64,000 nt of DNA from Megaustenia siamemsis (taxonomy: Eukaryota > Mollusca > Gastropoda > Stylommatophora > Ariophantidae). Positions 55,001 through 61,000 of this stretch are shown here, one piece after another. The translations under genes were made by a program, and so were the position numbers. The stretch covers positions 16,285,107-16,349,106 of the forward strand of contig JAVIAB010000047.1 in assembly GCA_032433765.1 (NCBI GenBank), written 5' to 3'. Within the stretch, counting starts at the first letter, position 1, and each line of letters starts with the position of its first letter. Under the pieces are notes generated by a model. That model ran no database searches. It had not been told where the DNA came from and was given only the letters and a program-made list of their open reading frames with translations.

Positions 55001-58000
55001 GATAGATAGATAGAAATATAAGATCCGGGTTGAGTGCTTTGTTTTTTAGTGCTGCTTATCATCATCATCATGTACCATGCCGGCTGGCGTAGGCGATCAT
55101 GTCCCTCCACAATCTTCTATCTACAGTGCATCGTATCAGTTCTGTTGTTGACTGTTTTCCATGCCATGACACCAAGCTATCCAGTATTTTCTCTCTTTGT
55201 CGTCCGCGATCTCTCTTTCCTTGTATTTTGTCAGTTGTAACCAAGTATTCCAACTTTCCTCTTCTCATGATGTGCCCGAAAAATGTTGATTGCTTCTTTC
55301 TGATGTTTTTTAAGAGCTCCCTTTTTGTGTTGGCCTCTTTGAGAACTTCCTCATTGGTCTTTTTATCTGTCCAGGGAACTTTCAACATTATTCTGAGAAA
55401 TCCCATCTCTGTGGCCTCTAATCGTCTTTTCATTTGTTTGTCTACTGTCGATGATTCGCTTCCATAGGTCAGAATTGGTTCTATATAGCACCGATGAACT
55501 CTCTTTCTCATTTTTATTGACATAGATTTGTTGCATAAGATATTTTTCATTTTCTGAAATGCTATTTTGGCCTGAGCTATTCTGCTTTTTATTTCTGTGG
55601 TGCATCTCCCATCTGATGTAATTATTGTGCCCAAGTATTTGAAACGTTGTACTTGTTTCAGATTTGTCTCGTTTATTTTTATACTGCATGATGGTGGTGA
55701 TTGTTTATTCGAAACAACCATTACTTCTGTTTTCTTACTATTCAGACTGAGACCTTTCTTGTTGCTTTCTTCTACTATTATGTCCATCATTTCTTGTAGT
55801 TCGTTCTCTGTCTCTGCTATTAAGACTGTGTCATCCGCATATCGCAAATTATTTATGTTGTGACCGTTGACTTCAATTCCTTTTTTGTCTTAAGATTCCT
55901 TTTGAGGCTTAAGGCCTCTTAAAAAAAATATTTCTTTTTGCGAATTACAGCTTTTATATTTCTAACAAAGTCCAGATGGAATGAAATTGAATTTTATGTG
56001 AATGTCACTTTTGCATATTTTTCACACCTGCAGCCATGTGCATAGGTGTCCCTTGTCATCATCATCATCAAGTGCCATGCCTGCTGGCGTAGGTGATCAT
56101 GTCTCTCCACAACTTTCGATCTCGACAGTTATTTATCATTTCTGTTTTTGATCTTCTGCCAAAGCCATTCTCTTAAGCTGTTTGGTGTCTTTTCTCTTTC
56201 CTTCCCTCTATTTCTTCATCCCTCAATTTTCCTAGTTGTCACAATATATTCCATTTGTTCCCTTCTCATTGCATGGCCAAAAAAATAATGATTGTTTCTT
56301 CCTAATATTGGAAATTAGCTCCCTCTCTTTTTGCTTTGGGTTCTTTCAGAACGTTTTCATTACTCTTATTAGCTTGTCATACAGGTAGATATTGTCCAAC
56401 TCCAGATATACTCTCATTTTTTTTTCTTTGATAGTTCTCTTATTTTGGAAAGAGGCTTTTTCTTATCAATTTTTCCCAGACTGCTGCCGTTTTTGGCCTA
56501 CTCTTTTCGATTTTCAACCGCCAAGGGTTCTTTAATATGTGCAAAATCATCAGAGAGAGCTAGACATTGGATCTCTCTACCTAGAAAGCGGATATCATTT
56601 TATTGAAACATACCCACTGCCTGTGATGGGAACAAAACCTGGGATATTTTTGTCCAAAGGCTAATGCCTTATTCCTAGACCATTCAGGTCCCTTATAGCC
56701 TTTAAAATTTTATTTGTAATTCTACAGTATTGGTCTTCATCTTTAGTTGTTGATGGTGTGTTAAGAAGTTGGTTGAAGCCCTATCTCATCCTTTCTAGTT
56801 TTAGTCTGCTTATGGTTATTTTAACCCTCCTTGTATTGTTTCTTATTTTGCGTAAGGTAATTTTAAACTTGAGTTATTAAAAAATAATTAATAACATTTC
56901 ACAAATGAAATGATGATTAGAGGGCACAGAGATGGAATATCTCAGAAGAATGTTGAGAGTTCCCTGGACAGCTAAAAAAAACCCATGAGGAAATTCTCAA
57001 AGAGGCCAACACAAAAATGGAGTTCCTAAAAGACACTAAAAAGAAGCAATCAACATTTTTTGGCACACCATGAGAAGAGAAAAGTTGGAATACTTTTTTA
57101 CAACTGGCAAAATACAGAGAAAGAGAGATCACAAATGACAAAGAGAGAAAATACTGGATAGCTTGGTGTCATGGCATGAAAAACAGTCAGCAACAGAATT
57201 GATGCGATGCACTGTGGGTAGAGTGGAAAGACATGATTGCCTACTCTAATCTTTATGGCACATGATAATGATAGTTATTCAAATAGTGTTTGATGTTTTA
57301 GGATTGCTGCTCTTTGGTAATATGTGTGTGCGTGCATGCGTGTAAGAGAGAGAGAAAATGAGTTTTTCTTTAATTTTTTTTCCCCTCATGACTGTGGAAA
57401 AACTTGGCTTTTGGTGAGACATCAAAGTAACTTTTGTAACACAGAACGATGCTTTCAGGGATTTGAATATATGGCTGGATACCTACTTACAGGGGCCATA
57501 TGAATTGACAATGTAAAAACCTCTGGTAGCCACAGTGCAATGCGCTCGAATTTCAGACCATAAATCTAATGTAATCCAGGAAATTATTACAGCATCTAAT
57601 TCCTATGTCTCTGCTTGGGTAAACACATGGTTGTGTAGCAAAAGTTCAAAGAAAATACTTTTTTGTAACCCAAATGTAACATTTAAAATAGTCATAATTT
57701 TTACAACGGTGTCGTGAAAATGTCAGCCACAGATAGGCCTATATCATAATCTGGGTTAAAGATTTTAATTAACCATTTTACTCTGGTTTTCTTGACAAGA
57801 TTTGATAACATCATATGGCATATTACCTCCTTCTGTGACTTTTTAAATTTTGTATTTGATAGATCTTTTTTTCATCACTTTTGTAATTCTATCTATTGAC
57901 CTTTCGAGCCGTAACCGGCCCATAGGGCGTAGACCAAGATACACCTTCTCCTATATGAATTTTTGTTCTAGCAGTTTCCTTTTAAAGATATTTTATCAAA

Positions 58001-61000
58001 TCTCGCCATCTGTCTCTGTTCTGTGCAAGCAGTTCTATCTCATTGAGGGAGCCGATTCCTGCTGCTCTTGCCTCTCTCATCAATGTTCTTCTCAGTGTCT
58101 CCCTGGGTCTTCCTCTTTTTCTTTTACCTGTTGTTTCCCATATGAGGGCTTGCTTTGCTATTCGATTATTATCTCTTCTCATCACATGTCCAACGTATGA
58201 CCATCGTCTTTTCTTTATTACTTTTGTAATTACTTGTTCAGAAATTGATGGTTCTGTGAGGGTTTTGTTCTTGTTTCAAATAATTTCACATTGGTTAAAA
58301 GAGTGTTCTCATAAAATAAGATTAACATTAGTTCACTCTGTGATATCACAACTCAAGTTTATATTATTTTACTATGTCATGATTTAAAATTCATATTAGT
58401 TCATTGAAAGTATTATTTTCTTCAAATTTGCATTGATAATCTGTGTATAATCTTTGTTTCAGAATGAATCAATAGATCTGATTACACTGTGGTTTATCTG
58501 TGTCTTCTGTTCTGTTAATATTGTAAGGATTGTTTTAATGCTTTTAATCATGGTAAGTTCTGTTTACAGTTAAACTTCACTGTCTGAGTTAGTTTCACAT
58601 GGTAAAATGGTGTGAACGAGATGTTTGTAATTTAGCCGTATTATCTTTGTTTACATTGATATTGCTTGACCAGGTATTACAGGACAATTCTCAGAGGGGA
58701 GGCAATAGAATTCACACAGCCATACAAACTGTGAACAAACATGAGGTTATAAGTCCAAAAATTGTCTACCTCAGTGAACCAAGAACATTCCAACAAGCAA
58801 TTTCCAGCCTGAAACATGGACAGATTCATTAAGGAAATAAGGAACAACTTATGTACGCTGTTAGAAAGGACAGAACTGTTCCTGCAGTGGATTTCAGCAT
58901 GACATGGCATCCCTAAAAATAATAAAGCAGTCAAACTCGTGAAAGCAGGTGGGGACCATCAAACAGTCTAACCAATCCCAGAACCTCAAAGAAATAAAGA
59001 CAATCCTGAAACAAGGTGAGGAAACAGAAAGGAAAGAGCCAAATGGAAAATATGAGCCAGAATTTTACAGCTTAAACAAACTCAGCAGACATGAGCAGGC
59101 CAAGATCTTTAGATTCATAACAGGTCACTGTGGCCTGAGGGCACACCTACACAAGGTAAAGCTCAGTGACTTTGCATTATGCGACTGAGGAGCATCCAGA
59201 CAAACTCCAGGGAATGTCTTACGGAACTACAGCACTCTCAACACCCAAACAACCCTGCATGACAAATTAAGGGGAACCTTTATAGACCCCAAACGCACTG
59301 TCTTGTTTGTGACATATGTTGGTCTATATGTCTAAATGCATAGCAGTAGCTGATTGCTGAAGAAGAAGAAGAAGAAAGGGACAGTCTGGGACAGTTATAA
59401 GGACAACTGAAGCTGCTACAGCTGAGTGTGCACAGCACACACTACTGGCCAGAAGAATCTGAGTTAAGTTCTCAACAGATTTATATTCGGATCACCATGT
59501 TCTCAGAGTTCGTCCAACATCTGAAAATGTGCTCCAGGATGAACTATTTGGAAAAGTAGGACAGCCTGTTTTAATACTGACCCACATCATCCATAAAATG
59601 TGCCGTTTGCTGTTAGCGAGATATGGCACTGACACCATATTCCCCATATGCATATATTAACGAGATATGGCACTGACACCGTATTCCCCATATGCATATA
59701 TTAACGAGATATGGCACTGACACCGTATTCCCCATATGCATGTATTGACAAGATATGGCACTGACACCATATTCCCCATATGCATATATTAACAAGATAT
59801 GGCACTGACACCATATTTCCCATATGTATATATTAACGAAATATGGCACTGACACCATATTCCCCATATGCATATATTAACAAGATATGGCACTGACACC
59901 ATATTCCCCATATGCATATATTAACAAGATATGGCACTGACACCATATTCCCCATATGCATATATTAACGAGATATGGCACTGACACCATATTCCCCATA
60001 TGCATATATTAACGAGATATGGCACTGACACCATATTCCCCATATGCATATATTAACAAGATATGGCACTGACACCATATTCCCCATATGCATATATTAA
60101 CGAGATATGGCACTGACACCATATTCCCCATATGCATGTATTGACAAGATATGGCACTGACACCATATTCCCCATATGCATATATTAACGAGATATGGCA
60201 CTGACACCATATTCCCTGTATGCATGTATTGACGAGATATGGCACTGACACCATATTCCCTGTATGCATGTGTTAGCGAGATATGGCACTGACACCATAT
60301 TCCCCATATGCTTTAAGATGTTTTGGAAATCCTTACTTATAAAGACAGTTATAATAGGTACAGTTTGTGTAACAAAGTAGGTCATTTTTATTAGATAGCA
60401 GCACACTTCATAGACTATTAATAGGTTTAGTTTTAGGGCAACATATCTTATCACATGGCCATGTTTTACTACATGTCAGCACATTATTCTTCATTCATGT
60501 ATTCTTCATTTTTTTCAGTAATTCATGAAAAAGAAAATGACATCACAACAAAAAAAAAACAACCCTAATTAATACAGACACAAATTTTAACATTTCAGTA
60601 TTAGCCGAAACATCATTCAAATTTGTGTTGTCCATTATTTATGTAAAGCTTTTACAATACCATTTTTTTCTGTTTTGTTTTTTCATTCCTCCTTCACGTT
60701 CAGCCTCACTGCAGCTTCACATTTTTATGCATTTATTTGTATTTCTTTGCCTTGACCCCTAATTAATACCACTTTTTGGGTTTCAGCGATCGAAATACCT
60801 ATCTTACAATATCCTCCTAGACCTCGGGGTCTATCTCTCAGCTGTCATGTTTGCCTTCCCATTCATAGACAACAAATCCACCCATCAACAGTGGAACTGT
60901 GCTGCCATTTGTGTCTTTCTTTCATGGTTTAATTGTCTGATCAACCTCCAGAGGTAAGGATCAATACACATATAAGATGTAGAGATAATGTGTTCAACAT

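Noticed and set aside
48691..55895. Active autonomous LINE
   Set aside because: No copy has endonuclease and reverse transcriptase in one open frame. All show frameshifts, stops, truncation or SINE insertion.
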